Source: a bacterium | GTDB taxonomy: Bacteria; Bacillota; Clostridia; Oscillospirales; CAG-272 | Assembly (NCBI GenBank): GCA_004558975.1 | Contig: SFZB01000016.1 | Span: 1-20,648, forward strand | Direction of reading: 5' to 3' | DNA length: 20,648 bases | In this document: positions 1 to 6,560 of the stretch, in pieces | How the letters are laid out: every line of letters starts with the position of its first letter | Position numbering within the stretch: the stretch's first letter is position 1 | The notes under the pieces: model-generated | Databases searched by the model: none | Told to the model about the DNA's origin: nothing | Seen by the model: the letters and a program-made list of their open reading frames with translations, nothing else | Position numbers and translations under genes: made by a program

Positions 1-2
1 GT

Positions 3-983
3 TCAGGCGTCCGCGCGGCGCGCGTCCGCCGGGGCGTAGGTATTCTGCCATGCGCCGCTCCGATAGGCGGCGGGCGATGCCCCCATGACCGTGCGGAAGG
101 TCTTGGCGAATTTCGAGGCGTTGTCGTACCCGTATTCCAGCGCGATGTCCAGCACCGTGCGGTCGGTGTCCGTGAGCGCCTTCGCCGCCCGCTTCATTTT
201 TTCGCGGCGGATATAGGCGGCGGCGCTGATGCCGAACACCTGACGGAAGCAGTTGCGTATCTGCGCCCCGGAGGCGCCGAATTTCTTTTGCAGCTGCCCG
301 AGCGTCACTTTCTCGTCCATGTTCCCGTCGAGGTACTGCGCGATGCGCTCGGCGAGGTCGACCTGCGTCTTCGTGACCCTGTGGGCGGCGCTTTCATCAC
401 TCTCCGGCGAGAGGGAGGAGAGGAACAGGAGCAGTTCCAGCACCTTGACCTTGAAATACCCTTTCCGCAGTTCCTGCGGTACGCCGTACAGCTCCGAGAA
501 GATATGCTCGACGCGCGGGGAGGAATGCGAAACATAGACGTTGCCGCCGTGGCAGAACTTCTCGGCAAGGGCGCGCGGCTCGACGTCGACATCCTCGAGC
601 AGACAGGAGAGGCAGCCCGGCGCGCGGTCGATGTCGATGAGCACCGAGACACCGTGGAAGTGCCCGGTCGGGAAGCGCGTCTCTCTCGGGCAGGCGGCGA
701 TCTCCGAGACGGAGAGGTCGCCGGGGGCGAGGCAGTAGGTGGCGTCGCCGACGGTATATTCCATACGCCCCTCGAAGCAGTGACGGATCTCGAGGACGCG
801 GGCATCGCCCGCCCCCTCCTCTTCCTGCGAGACGGCGTGAATGTCACGGTAAACCAGTGTGATTCCGGGAAATACAGGGTAGGGCGTGACGGTCATGCCC
901 TCCCGTTCACCGAGGGGGCTCGCGACGGGTGCCGTTTCGACTGCCGTCCGCATTTCGGGGCATGACAAACCATGGTTTTGCAC
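3..983 (-). CDS. AraC-family transcriptional regulator (PchR-like)
   Basis: A 326-residue protein with an N-terminal sensor region (about residues 30-200) and a C-terminal double helix-turn-helix AraC DNA-binding domain (about 210-309, ending in the typical GYDNASKFAKTFRTVMGASPAAYR-like second helix pair, split here as GYDNASKFAK and TFRTVMGASP). The sensor region contains an LAPGDLSVS segment and a GHFHGVSVLIDID strand that I associate with the PchR/YbtA-type regulators often linked to siderophore or multidrug transporters; that link is inference. The start chosen is GTG at 981-983, because AAAGGAG lies 8 bases upstream (minus strand, 992-998); an in-frame ATG occurs 30 codons later without a comparable site. 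A strong promoter and a palindrome sit directly upstream. The stop codon lies at the very edge of the window, so downstream partners are not visible and the regulated genes cannot be named. Confidence 0.9.
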   Translation of the reverse strand: MQNHGLSCPEMRTAVETAPVASPLGEREGMTVTPYPVFPGITLVYRDIHAVSQEEEGAGDARVLEIRHCFEGRMEYTVGDATYCLAPGDLSVSEIAACPRETRFPTGHFHGVSVLIDIDRAPGCLSCLLEDVDVEPRALAEKFCHGGNVYVSHSSPRVEHIFSELYGVPQELRKGYFKVKVLELLLFLSSLSPESDESAAHRVTKTQVDLAERIAQYLDGNMDEKVTLGQLQKKFGASGAQIRNCFRQVFGISAAAYIRREKMKRAAKALTDTDRTVLDIALEYGYDNASKFAKTFRTVMGASPAAYRSGAWQNTYAPADARRADA

Positions 984-1000
984 GGGGAGAACTCCTTTCG

Positions 1001-1016
1001 GTTAGCGTAGGCTAAC
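1001..1016 (-). promoter_or_regulatory. Operator-like palindrome in the leader of the AraC gene
   Basis: GTTAGC-GTAG-GCTAAC is a perfect 6-bp inverted repeat with a 4-base centre. It lies 9 bases downstream of the -10 hexamer, so it covers roughly +5 to +20 of the transcript, and ends just before the ribosome site. Placement suits a repressor. The TTAG...CTAA core resembles DtxR/IdeR-type iron boxes; this is a resemblance only. Confidence 0.6.
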
Positions 1017-1025
1017 TTTCTTTAT

Positions 1026-1054
1026 AGTATAACAACTCCCCGCCGTTTTGTCAA
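1026..1054 (-). promoter_or_regulatory. Sigma-A promoter of the AraC gene
   Basis: On the minus strand TTGACA (1049-1054), a 17-bp spacer and TATACT (1026-1031) form a near-consensus promoter, 43 bases ahead of the GTG start. Confidence 0.85.
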
Positions 1055-1078
1055 GTGCGGCGGGGGTATGCCCTCCTC

Positions 1079-1248
1079 GCGCGGAGAAAGGGGCGGCGCG
1101 GAGAAAGGGGCGGCGCGGAGAAAGGGGCGGCGCGGAGAAAGGGGCGGCGCGGAGAAAGGGGCGGCACGGAGAAAGGGGCGGCGCGGAGAAAGGGGCGGCA
1201 CGGAGAAAGGGGCGGCACGGAGAAAGGGGCGGCGCGGAGAAAGAGGCG
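1079..1248. repeat. Minisatellite, 10 tandem copies of a 17-bp unit
   Basis: Unit GCGCGGAGAAAGGGGCG repeats ten times head to tail with exact 17-bp period (copy starts 1079, 1096, 1113 and so on to 1232). Copies 6, 8 and 9 share a G-to-A change at unit position 3, and copy 10 has one G-to-A change, so variants have spread by duplication. The plus strand is strongly purine biased. Because 17 is not a multiple of 3, all three plus frames stay open and encode low-complexity Arg/Gly/Lys peptides; no ribosome site precedes them and I do not call a gene. The array starts 25 bp behind the -35 box of the AraC promoter. Confidence 0.95.
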
Positions 1249-1384
1249 CGCAGAGAGAGGGGTGGCGGAGAGACTTTGAGAGGGGCGCATGATGGCGCTC
1301 GGCTCTCGTTTCTGTCCATCCGTTTTCGGGTCTTTCGAGCGGGGCGGGTGCTTTGCGGGGTGGTGGTCGTGACCCCCGTCCCCG
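1249..1384. other. Rest of the 984-1384 intergenic stretch, no gene seen
   Basis: Together with the promoter, operator and minisatellite this completes a 400-bp gap between the SDR gene stop and the AraC gene start. The remaining bases begin with a degenerate purine-rich tail (GAGAGAGGGG-like) of the tandem array. I see no convincing terminator for the SDR gene, only short GC-rich partial complementarity near 1355-1384. Confidence 0.5.
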
Positions 1385-2158
1385 TCAGCGGAGTTTCTGC
1401 TGGCGGAGCCAGAAGCGCATAGCGGTCTTTTGCGTGACGAGCGCAGAGGCGGCGTGGCAGAGTTTCACATACCCGCTGTACACCGAGATGTCGCGCCCGC
1501 GTCGCGCGTCGCGGAGCGCCTTTTTCGCCACCGCCGCGGGTTCTGCCATGTGCGGGTAATGCCGGGCGGTCTTATCCGCCCCGATGTCGCCGCGGGCGAA
1601 GAATCCCGTCTTAATCCAACCGGGGCAGACGGCGGTCGCCGTGATGCCGCGGTCGGCGAGTTCGACGTGCAGGGCGCGGGTGTAGTTGCGGACGAACGCC
1701 TTGGAGGCGGCATAGATGTTCAGGTAGGGGAGGGGCTGGAAGGACGCCTGCGAGGCGATGTTGATGAGGTGCGCGCCGCTCTGCATATAGGGGAGGGTGA
1801 TGAGCCCCATGCGAACGACCGCCGAAATATTGAGGTCAATCATGCCCATGGAATCCGTCATAGTGATGTCGTTATAGGCGCCGAATTTCCCGTATCCCGC
1901 GTTGTTGACGAGGTAGCGGACGTCGGGCAGCTCGAGCTCGAGCGCGTGGCTCAGGACGGAGAACGATTCACTCTCCGTCAGATCGAGGGAGAACGGGCGG
2001 AGCCGCTCGCCGATCTCCTCGCGGAGAACCGCGAGTTTTTCCTCGCTCCGGGCAATCGCCCAGATCTCGTCGAGTTCCTCTTTCGCGAGGAGCCGCACGA
2101 ACTCGCGCCCGAGCCCGCCGCTGGCGCCGGTGACGATGGCGATTTTTTTGAAGGTCAT
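1385..2158 (-). CDS. Short-chain dehydrogenase/reductase (SDR)
   Basis: A 257-residue classical SDR that should reduce or oxidise a small substrate with NAD(P)(H) in the cytoplasm. The cofactor motif TGASGGLG is at residues 10-17, NNAG at 85-88, catalytic Ser136, and Tyr149/Lys153 in YAASK, 13 residues after the serine as expected. The PGWIKTGF segment after the active site is also typical. Length matches the family. Start is ATG at 2156-2158 with AGGAGG 8 bases upstream. The gene has its own promoter and stands alone between the iscU terminator and the minisatellite, so neighbours do not reveal the substrate. It resembles the DltE/YqjQ-like group of uncharacterised SDRs. Confidence 0.92.
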   Translation of the reverse strand: MTFKKIAIVTGASGGLGREFVRLLAKEELDEIWAIARSEEKLAVLREEIGERLRPFSLDLTESESFSVLSHALELELPDVRYLVNNAGYGKFGAYNDITMTDSMGMIDLNISAVVRMGLITLPYMQSGAHLINIASQASFQPLPYLNIYAASKAFVRNYTRALHVELADRGITATAVCPGWIKTGFFARGDIGADKTARHYPHMAEPAAVAKKALRDARRGRDISVYSGYVKLCHAASALVTQKTAMRFWLRQQKLR

Positions 2159-2190
2159 GATGGTTGCCTCCTGTGTCGTTGGTTGTTACT

Positions 2191-2219
2191 ATCATACAGC
2201 GCCCGTCGCGAAAAGGCAA
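2191..2219 (-). promoter_or_regulatory. Promoter of the SDR gene
   Basis: Minus strand TTGCCT (2214-2219), 17-bp spacer, TATGAT (2191-2196), about 33 bases before the start codon. Confidence 0.65.
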
Positions 2220-2288
2220 GAGGGCGGGGCGGATTCCGCCGGGTGCTTCCGTTACCCCGGCGCCGTGCCGGATCCCGCGAGACAGCAA

Positions 2289-2315
2289 AGCGGAGCCTGT
2301 CAGGCAGGCTCCGCT
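2289..2315 (-). terminator. Stem-loop terminator after iscU
   Basis: AGCGGAGCCTG (2289-2299) pairs perfectly with CAGGCTCCGCT (2305-2315) around a 5-base loop: an 11-bp stem 30 bases past the iscU stop. The following minus-strand T tract is short and broken (TTGCTGTCT), so termination may be incomplete; the SDR gene has its own promoter in any case. Confidence 0.7.
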
Positions 2316-2345
2316 CGGTCGTTTGGAAAGGTCGCGACGCTGATT

Positions 2346-2801
2346 TTATTTCTGATCCGCGTCGGCGGGGACGTCGTGCGCGTGGCAGCAGGCGCAGTCG
2401 CCGGAGCAGAACTGCTCGGGGTCATAGGCGATGCCGTGCTTGTCGTAGTAGTCCTTGACCGCCGCCTTGACGGCTTCTTCCGCGAGGACGGAACAATGGA
2501 TCTTGTGCGCCGGCAGACCGTCGAGCGCCTCGACCACCGCTTTGTTCGACAGGGCGAGCGCCTCGTCGATGGACTTGCCCTTGATCATCTCGGTCGCCAT
2601 GGAGGAGGTCGCGATCGCGGAGCCGCACCCGAAGGTATTGAACTTCACGTCGACGATGATCCCGTCGCGCACCTTGATATACATTTTCATAATATCGCCG
2701 CAAACGGCGTTACCGACTTCACCGATCCCGTCGGCGTCGTCCATCTTACCGACGTTTCTCGGATGCTGGAAGTGATCCATGACTTTTTCGCTGTATAACA
2801 T
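2346..2801 (-). CDS. iscU: Fe-S cluster scaffold protein, NifU/IscU type
   Basis: A 151-residue scaffold on which sulfide from the neighbouring desulfurase and iron are assembled into a transient [2Fe-2S] cluster for transfer to apoproteins. All three ligand cysteines are present: Cys34 (NAVCGD, with the conserved Asp36), Cys59 (FGCGSA) and Cys103 (IHCSVLA). The N-terminus (MLYSEKVMDHFQHPRNVG) is classic for the family. Two points are unusual. The LPPVK chaperone-docking motif of proteobacterial IscU is replaced by LPAHK, which fits the absence of visible hscA/hscB genes. The C-terminus carries an extra cysteine-rich tail, FCSGDCACCHAHD (Cys132, 136, 138, 139). The gene follows iscS by 41 bp with an AAAGGAG site, so the two are surely cotranscribed. 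Confidence 0.96.
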   Translation of the reverse strand: MLYSEKVMDHFQHPRNVGKMDDADGIGEVGNAVCGDIMKMYIKVRDGIIVDVKFNTFGCGSAIATSSMATEMIKGKSIDEALALSNKAVVEALDGLPAHKIHCSVLAEEAVKAAVKDYYDKHGIAYDPEQFCSGDCACCHAHDVPADADQK

Positions 2802-2842
2802 TTGATAATCTCCTTTATGATGAGGCTTGTTCCTGTTTCGTA

Positions 2843-4030
2843 TCAGATGAGGTGCGGCTGTTTACCCGTCTCGAGGTTCTCCCACACGGGGGACATATTC
2901 CGGAGGTAGGTGACGATGCCGGGGACGGTCGCAAGAATGTGATCGACGTCTTCGTCGGTATTGTATTCGGAGAGGGAGAGACGCAGGGAGCCGTGCGCGA
3001 TCTCGTGCGGCAGTCCGATGGCGAGCAGGACGTGGCTCGGGTCGAGCGAGCCGGACGTACAGGCAGAGCCGGACGACGCTTCAATGCCGTTCATGTCGAG
3101 CATAAGCAGGAGCGATTCGCCCTCGATCCCCTCGAAGCAGAAGTTCACCGTCCCGGGGACGCGCTTCTCGCGATCGCCGTTCAGGCGCGAGTGCGGGATC
3201 TTCGACAGTCCCTCAATCAGCCGGTCACGCAGGTGGGCGATCTTCTTTGCGTTCTCCTCCATGTGCGCGCACGATTCCTCGAGCGCCGCCGCCATGGAGA
3301 CAATGGACGGAATGTTTTCGGTGCCGGCACGCTTACCGCGCTCCTGGGCGCCGCCGTCGATGATGTTCGAGAGCAGGATCCCGCGCTTCGCGTACAGCAC
3401 GCCGATGCCCTTGGGGCCATGGAACTTATGCGCGGAGAGGGACAGCATATCGATGTTATCGTCTGTCACATTCACCGGAATGTGTCCGACCGCTTGGACA
3501 GCATCACAATGGAACGGCACTTTTTTCTCCCGGCAGATGGCGCCGATCTCGCGGATCGGCTGAATGGTGCCGATTTCGTTATTGGCGTACATGACCGAGA
3601 CGAGGCAGGTGTCGGGGCGAATCGCCGCGGCAATCTCCTCGGGGCGCACGACGCCGTTCTCATGGACGTCGACGAGCGTGACCTCAAACCCGTCCTTGGC
3701 GAGACGGTCGAGCGTGTGCAGAACCGCGTGATGCTCGAACTTTGTCGAGACGATGTGCTTTTTACCCCGCTTGGCGCCGTTGCGTGCCGCGGAGACAATC
3801 GCCTGATTGTCCGCTTCGCTCCCGCCGGAGGTGAAGTAGATCTCTTTCGGGTCGGCACCGAGCAGGGCGGCAATCTTCTCTCTTGCGCCCTCCAGTACCG
3901 TCTTGGCTTCCTGCCCCACCGTGTGGAGACTGGAAGGGTTGCCCCATACGCGCTCCGTCGTATCGAAAAGCGCCTTTTTCGCCACGTCGCTGAGCGCGGT
4001 GGTGGCGGCGTTATCTGCGTAAACCAACAT
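2843..4030 (-). CDS. iscS: Cysteine desulfurase, NifS/IscS type
   Basis: A 395-residue PLP enzyme that converts cysteine to alanine and hands the sulfur to IscU as a persulfide. Key residues are in place: PLP lysine Lys202 in SAHKFHGPKGIG, His100 stacking on PLP, Asp177 and Gln180 of the DAVQ motif, and the persulfide-carrying Cys324 in SSGSACTSGSLDPSHV. The loop around Cys324 is long, as in group I IscS/NifS enzymes, not SufS. Length is normal. Start is ATG at 4028-4030 preceded by AAGGAG. It heads the iscS-iscU operon, with a strong promoter and an operator-like palindrome shared with iscR. In Clostridia this pair is often annotated nifS/nifU; nothing here points to nitrogen fixation. Confidence 0.97.
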   Translation of the reverse strand: MLVYADNAATTALSDVAKKALFDTTERVWGNPSSLHTVGQEAKTVLEGAREKIAALLGADPKEIYFTSGGSEADNQAIVSAARNGAKRGKKHIVSTKFEHHAVLHTLDRLAKDGFEVTLVDVHENGVVRPEEIAAAIRPDTCLVSVMYANNEIGTIQPIREIGAICREKKVPFHCDAVQAVGHIPVNVTDDNIDMLSLSAHKFHGPKGIGVLYAKRGILLSNIIDGGAQERGKRAGTENIPSIVSMAAALEESCAHMEENAKKIAHLRDRLIEGLSKIPHSRLNGDREKRVPGTVNFCFEGIEGESLLLMLDMNGIEASSGSACTSGSLDPSHVLLAIGLPHEIAHGSLRLSLSEYNTDEDVDHILATVPGIVTYLRNMSPVWENLETGKQPHLI

Positions 4031-4047
4031 AGTCGGCTCCTTTTTGT

Positions 4048-4070
4048 ATTCCTATCGTTTCCGTAGGGAT
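4048..4070. promoter_or_regulatory. Putative IscR operator at the iscS promoter
   Basis: Plus-strand ATTCCTAT, 8 bases, TAGGGAT: an interrupted inverted repeat (CCTAT/GTAGG core) that starts within the -10 box of the iscS promoter and extends into the leader. The same two half-sites occur at the iscR promoter (5667-5688) in inverted orientation relative to the gene and with a spacer one base shorter. Confidence 0.65.
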
Positions 4071-4097
4071 TGTATCATAGAATTCCCATGATGTCAA
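4069..4097 (-). promoter_or_regulatory. Sigma-A promoter of iscS-iscU
   Basis: Minus strand TTGACA (4092-4097), 17-bp spacer, TACAAT (4069-4074), 38 bases before the iscS start. Confidence 0.88.
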
Positions 4098-4279
4098 TAG
4101 GAAATACGGCGGTATTTTATGATATTTTTATGAAGATTTTTATGCACGCACGCGTGCGCAGGAGCAGAACCGGGAGAAAGCCGCAAAAGACAGCAGGGGC
4201 AAGAGAACAGGCGGGAGAAAAAAGGACAAATATATGGCAAAACCGGGGGACGAACACACGGCAAAGCACGGACGAAAAA
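4098..4279. other. Intergenic stretch without a gene between cysE terminator and iscS promoter
   Basis: This AT-richer spacer is part of a gap of nearly 350 bp between the cysE stop and the iscS start. It contains a minus-strand open frame of 92 codons, but its composition is low-quality Pro/Cys/Leu, it spans the terminator hairpin and has no family resemblance, so I leave it uncalled. Confidence 0.5.
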
Positions 4280-4302
4280 ACGCTCCCCGTTTCGGGGAGC
4301 GT
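4280..4302 (-). terminator. Rho-independent terminator after cysE
   Basis: ACGCTCCCC (4280-4288) pairs with GGGGAGCGT (4294-4302) around a 5-base loop, followed on the minus strand by a run of T residues (plus-strand A tract 4275-4280). Strong, 76 bases past the cysE stop. Confidence 0.9.
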
Positions 4303-4378
4303 GGGAAATGCGGCGCCTGATGAGATGATAGATGATCGGAATTTTTGCGTTTCCGAGGGGGACGGCTCTCACCTGCCG

Positions 4379-5203
4379 TTACTTCTCGCGGTAGACGACG
4401 GTCGTACCCGGCTCGACGGAGTGGGTGAGCCAGACGTTCCCGCCGACGGTCACGCCGTCGCCGACTGTGGTCGAGCCGCCGAGAATGGTCGCGCCGGCGT
4501 AAATCACGACATGGTTGCCGATGTTGGGGTGGCGCTTGATGTTCTTCACGGGGTTGCCGTTCTCGTCCGTCTCGAAGCTCTTCGCGCCGAGGGTCACGCC
4601 CTGATAGAGTTTGACATGATGCCCGATGACGGTCGTCTCGCCGATGACGATGCCGGTGCCGTGGTCAATGAAGAAGTATTCGCCGATCGTGGCGCCCGCG
4701 TGAATGTCGATGCCCGTCTTTTCGTGGGCATACTCGGTCATGATGCGCGGCAGGAGCGGCACGCCGAGCCGGTACAGCTCATGCGCCATGCGGTAAATGG
4801 AAATGGCGTAAAAGCCGGGGTAGCAGAGCAGGACCTCCTCGCGGCACTTCGCCGCAGGGTCGCCGAGGTAGAGCGCCTCGATGTCCTTCAGGAGCAGTTC
4901 CTTGATGGTCGGGAGGGCGGAGAGAAACGCGTCGGTCAGCGCGATGGGGTCGCCCCCCTCGCCGCGAAAGCACAGGGCGGCGGCAATCTCCCCGCCGAGG
5001 CGCGTCTCGACGCGGGTAAGGAGCTCCGCCGGGGAAAGCGCCCTCTCGCATCGGTAGTAGCCGGGGAAAAGAAGCGCCTGCAGATCCTTGATCACTCCGA
5101 TGACGGTTTTTCGATCGGGTGCGGGGGCGCCGGGGGCGGGAGTGGTCAGGCGGCTGTCTCGGTCGAGCGCCTCGAGCGATTGCAGTATGTCAGTCTTGTT
5201 CAT
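4379..5203 (-). CDS. cysE: Serine O-acetyltransferase (EpsC/CysE type)
   Basis: A 274-residue enzyme that acetylates L-serine with acetyl-CoA to O-acetylserine, the committed step of cysteine synthesis. The N-terminal half (about 1-150) is the helical SATase domain; the C-terminal half is a left-handed beta helix with hexapeptide repeats. Catalytic His181 lies in IDHGTGIVIGE, Asp166 in GIDIH, and the conserved RHP motif (His225) in KRHPNIGNHV. It matches the EpsC-like branch, with a longer N-terminus than CysE of enterobacteria. The gene starts 12 bp after the iscR stop with GAGGA 5 bases ahead of ATG, so it is cotranscribed with the Rrf2 regulator, which suggests cysteine supply is set by the same signal as Fe-S assembly. 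No cysK is visible nearby. Confidence 0.95.
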   Translation of the reverse strand: MNKTDILQSLEALDRDSRLTTPAPGAPAPDRKTVIGVIKDLQALLFPGYYRCERALSPAELLTRVETRLGGEIAAALCFRGEGGDPIALTDAFLSALPTIKELLLKDIEALYLGDPAAKCREEVLLCYPGFYAISIYRMAHELYRLGVPLLPRIMTEYAHEKTGIDIHAGATIGEYFFIDHGTGIVIGETTVIGHHVKLYQGVTLGAKSFETDENGNPVKNIKRHPNIGNHVVIYAGATILGGSTTVGDGVTVGGNVWLTHSVEPGTTVVYREK

Positions 5204-5215
5204 GAAAGTCCTCGC

Positions 5216-5641
5216 TTACGCCGGGGGAATATGCCCCGTAATCAGGTCGTGAATGGAGATCTTCGAGAGGTAGTCGTCGATGATGCCCTCGAGCCGCTGC
5301 CACATCGGCAGAGTCAGGCACATATCCGCCCTCTCGCAGGTGACGCCCTCCGTGCCGCAGTCGGGGCACGCCATCATGGCGAGCGACCCTTCTGTCACAC
5401 GGATGATCTCGCTGACGCGGATATCGGCCGCCGGGCGAGCGAGGCGGTAGCCTCCCTCTTTCCCGCGACAGGACGTGACAAGTCCGCCCTCACGCAAAAG
5501 CGAGACGATCATTTCAAGATACTTCATAGAGACGTGCTGACGCTCGGCGATGGCTTTGAGGGAAATGTTCCCCTGGTTCTCATGCTGGGCAAGGTCGGTC
5601 AGCACCAGGAGCGCGTAGCGCCCCTTCGTGGAGATCATCAT
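5216..5641 (-). CDS. iscR: Rrf2-family regulator, IscR-like
   Basis: A 141-residue winged-helix regulator. MISTKGRYALLVLTDLA at the N-terminus, a helix-turn-helix around residues 27-50, and the wing CRGKEGGYRLARP (58-70) are diagnostic of Rrf2 proteins. A cysteine cluster follows at Cys92, 95, 102 and 108 (CPDC, then CERADMC), in the position where IscR binds a [2Fe-2S] cluster; CymR-type cysteine regulators lack this, so Fe-S sensing is likely, although cotranscription with cysE recalls CymR. An open frame runs further upstream, but the start is ATG at 5639-5641: GGAGGG lies 7 bases ahead and the promoter and operator lie between 5667 and 5701, inside the extended frame. Probably autoregulated. 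Confidence 0.94.
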   Translation of the reverse strand: MMISTKGRYALLVLTDLAQHENQGNISLKAIAERQHVSMKYLEMIVSLLREGGLVTSCRGKEGGYRLARPAADIRVSEIIRVTEGSLAMMACPDCGTEGVTCERADMCLTLPMWQRLEGIIDDYLSKISIHDLITGHIPPA

Positions 5642-5666
5642 AGCGGATCCCTCCGAATCATTTGAT

Positions 5667-5688
5667 ATCCCTATAATAACATAGGAAT
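5667..5688. promoter_or_regulatory. Putative IscR operator overlapping the iscR promoter
   Basis: Minus-strand ATTCCTAT, 7 bases, TAGGGAT. It spans the whole -10 hexamer (5673-5678), so bound protein would block transcription. Half-sites are identical to those at iscS (4048-4070). Confidence 0.68.
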
Positions 5689-5701
5689 TAGAAAATTGCA
5701 A
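5673..5701 (-). promoter_or_regulatory. Promoter of iscR-cysE
   Basis: Minus strand TTGCAA (5696-5701), 17-bp spacer, TATTAT (5673-5678), 32 bases before the iscR start. Confidence 0.75.
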
Positions 5702-5717
5702 GTCTAACTTAGCAAAA

Positions 5718-5738
5718 AGCGCCGCGGGCGGCGGCGCT
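5718..5738 (-). terminator. Rho-independent terminator of the hemolysin III gene
   Basis: AGCGCCGC (5718-5725) pairs with GCGGCGCT (5731-5738); the minus-strand transcript then runs into TTTTT (5714-5718). It separates this gene from the iscR promoter only 17 bp further on. Confidence 0.85.
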
Positions 5739-5746
5739 AGCAAAGG

Positions 5747-5774
5747 GCGGCGGAGAAGGAGCGGCGGAGAAGGG
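5747..5774. repeat. Short tandem repeat, 2 copies of 14 bp
   Basis: GCGGCGGAGAAGG(A/G) occurs twice in a row between the hemolysin III stop and its terminator. The GCGGAGAA core is the same as in the 17-bp minisatellite at 1079-1248. Confidence 0.7.
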
Positions 5775-5802
5775 GCGGCTTTGGCGGAGAGCCCGCCGGG
5801 CG

Positions 5803-6477
5803 TCAGAGCACAAAGAAGAAGATCGAGAGAAATTGCAGGAAGGAGCCGACGAGGACGAACAGATGGAACACGGCGTGAAATCCGCGGCGCCGCGCGCCGA
5901 GGACGTAGAGGACGGCACCGGCGGTATAGGCGAGCCCCCCGGAGAGGAGCAGGAAAAAGCCCACCTGCCCGATCTCCCGAATGACGACGGGCGCCTGCAC
6001 GATGATGCACCAGCCGAGGAGAATCGTGCAGATGTTGGAGAAAACCTCGTAGCGCTTGAGGTCTATCGCGTTGAGGGTGATGGCGAGGGCGGTGAGCCCC
6101 CAGACGATGCCGAAGTACGTCCAGCCGAGCGCCCCGGAGACGCGGCGGAGCGTGCAGAGGCAGTAGGGCGTATAGGAACCTGCGATGAGAAAAAATACGG
6201 CGCAGTGATCCATGACCTGCAGAACCCGCTTGCCGAGCAGGCGCGCGGGGAGCCCGTGATAGATGCTCGACATGGCGTAGAGCGTGATCATGGAGACGCC
6301 GTAAACGGCGGCGCTCACGACCGCGTAGGCGTCACTGCGGAGCGCGGCAAATACGATGCAAAGAACCGTCGCGACGATGGAAAAGCCACCGCCCACGATG
6401 TGAGAGATCATATTGAATTTTTCTTCCGCCCGCGAGTAGGCGGGGAGGGTTCGCATGGCGAGCGGTGTACGTTCCAT
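5803..6477 (-). CDS. trhA: Hemolysin III / PAQR-family membrane protein
   Basis: A 224-residue polytopic membrane protein with about seven hydrophobic segments and the PAQR metal-site pattern: an EKFNMISHIVG motif near the N-terminus, SIYHG, DHCAVFFLIAGSYTPY, and a late HAVFHLFVLVGS with the paired histidines. Family members (TrhA/YqfA, HlyIII) are linked to membrane-energetics and fluidity homeostasis; the haemolysin name is historical and need not imply a toxin. The frame opens 51 bases further upstream, but ATG at 6475-6477 is chosen because AAAAGGAG lies 10 bases before it and nothing comparable precedes the earlier ATGs. The gene has its own terminator. I could not identify a clear promoter; a 13-bp direct repeat lies upstream. 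Confidence 0.9.
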   Translation of the reverse strand: MERTPLAMRTLPAYSRAEEKFNMISHIVGGGFSIVATVLCIVFAALRSDAYAVVSAAVYGVSMITLYAMSSIYHGLPARLLGKRVLQVMDHCAVFFLIAGSYTPYCLCTLRRVSGALGWTYFGIVWGLTALAITLNAIDLKRYEVFSNICTILLGWCIIVQAPVVIREIGQVGFFLLLSGGLAYTAGAVLYVLGARRRGFHAVFHLFVLVGSFLQFLSIFFFVL

Positions 6478-6519
6478 GACTCGGGTGCTCCTTTTTATCA
6501 CATAATCCATTCGGTAATG

Positions 6520-6560
6520 ATGCCGCAAGCAGGATAGTGCTTTATTTATGCCGCAAGCAG
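6520..6560. repeat. 13-bp direct repeat upstream of the hemolysin III gene
   Basis: ATGCCGCAAGCAG at 6520-6532 and again at 6548-6560, start to start 28 bp, close to three helical turns. The position, 43-83 bp ahead of the start codon, suggests a possible binding site for a regulator; no proof. Confidence 0.6.

Noticed and set aside
1048..1422. A 124-codon plus-strand frame with a 17-residue Arg/Gly/Lys repeat across the minisatellite
   Set aside because: All three plus frames stay open because the 17-bp unit has no stop; there is no ribosome site, no promoter and no non-repetitive domain.
2346..4030. Nitrogen-fixation genes nifS and nifU
   Set aside because: The scaffold is the short IscU-like form without the NifU central and C-terminal domains, and no nif genes are present; this is general Fe-S assembly.
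2852..4066. A 404-codon plus-strand frame opposite iscS
   Set aside because: It is antisense to a clear desulfurase and its codon phase mirrors that gene; high GC content keeps antisense frames open.
4094..4372. A 92-codon minus-strand frame between cysE and iscS
   Set aside because: It runs through the cysE terminator hairpin, has no ribosome site and its composition is unlike the neighbouring genes.
5642..6010. N-terminal extension of the iscR frame by 123 codons
   Set aside because: It would cover the iscR promoter, operator, the hemolysin III terminator and the end of that gene; the encoded sequence is low complexity and the Rrf2 fold begins at MMISTKGRYA.
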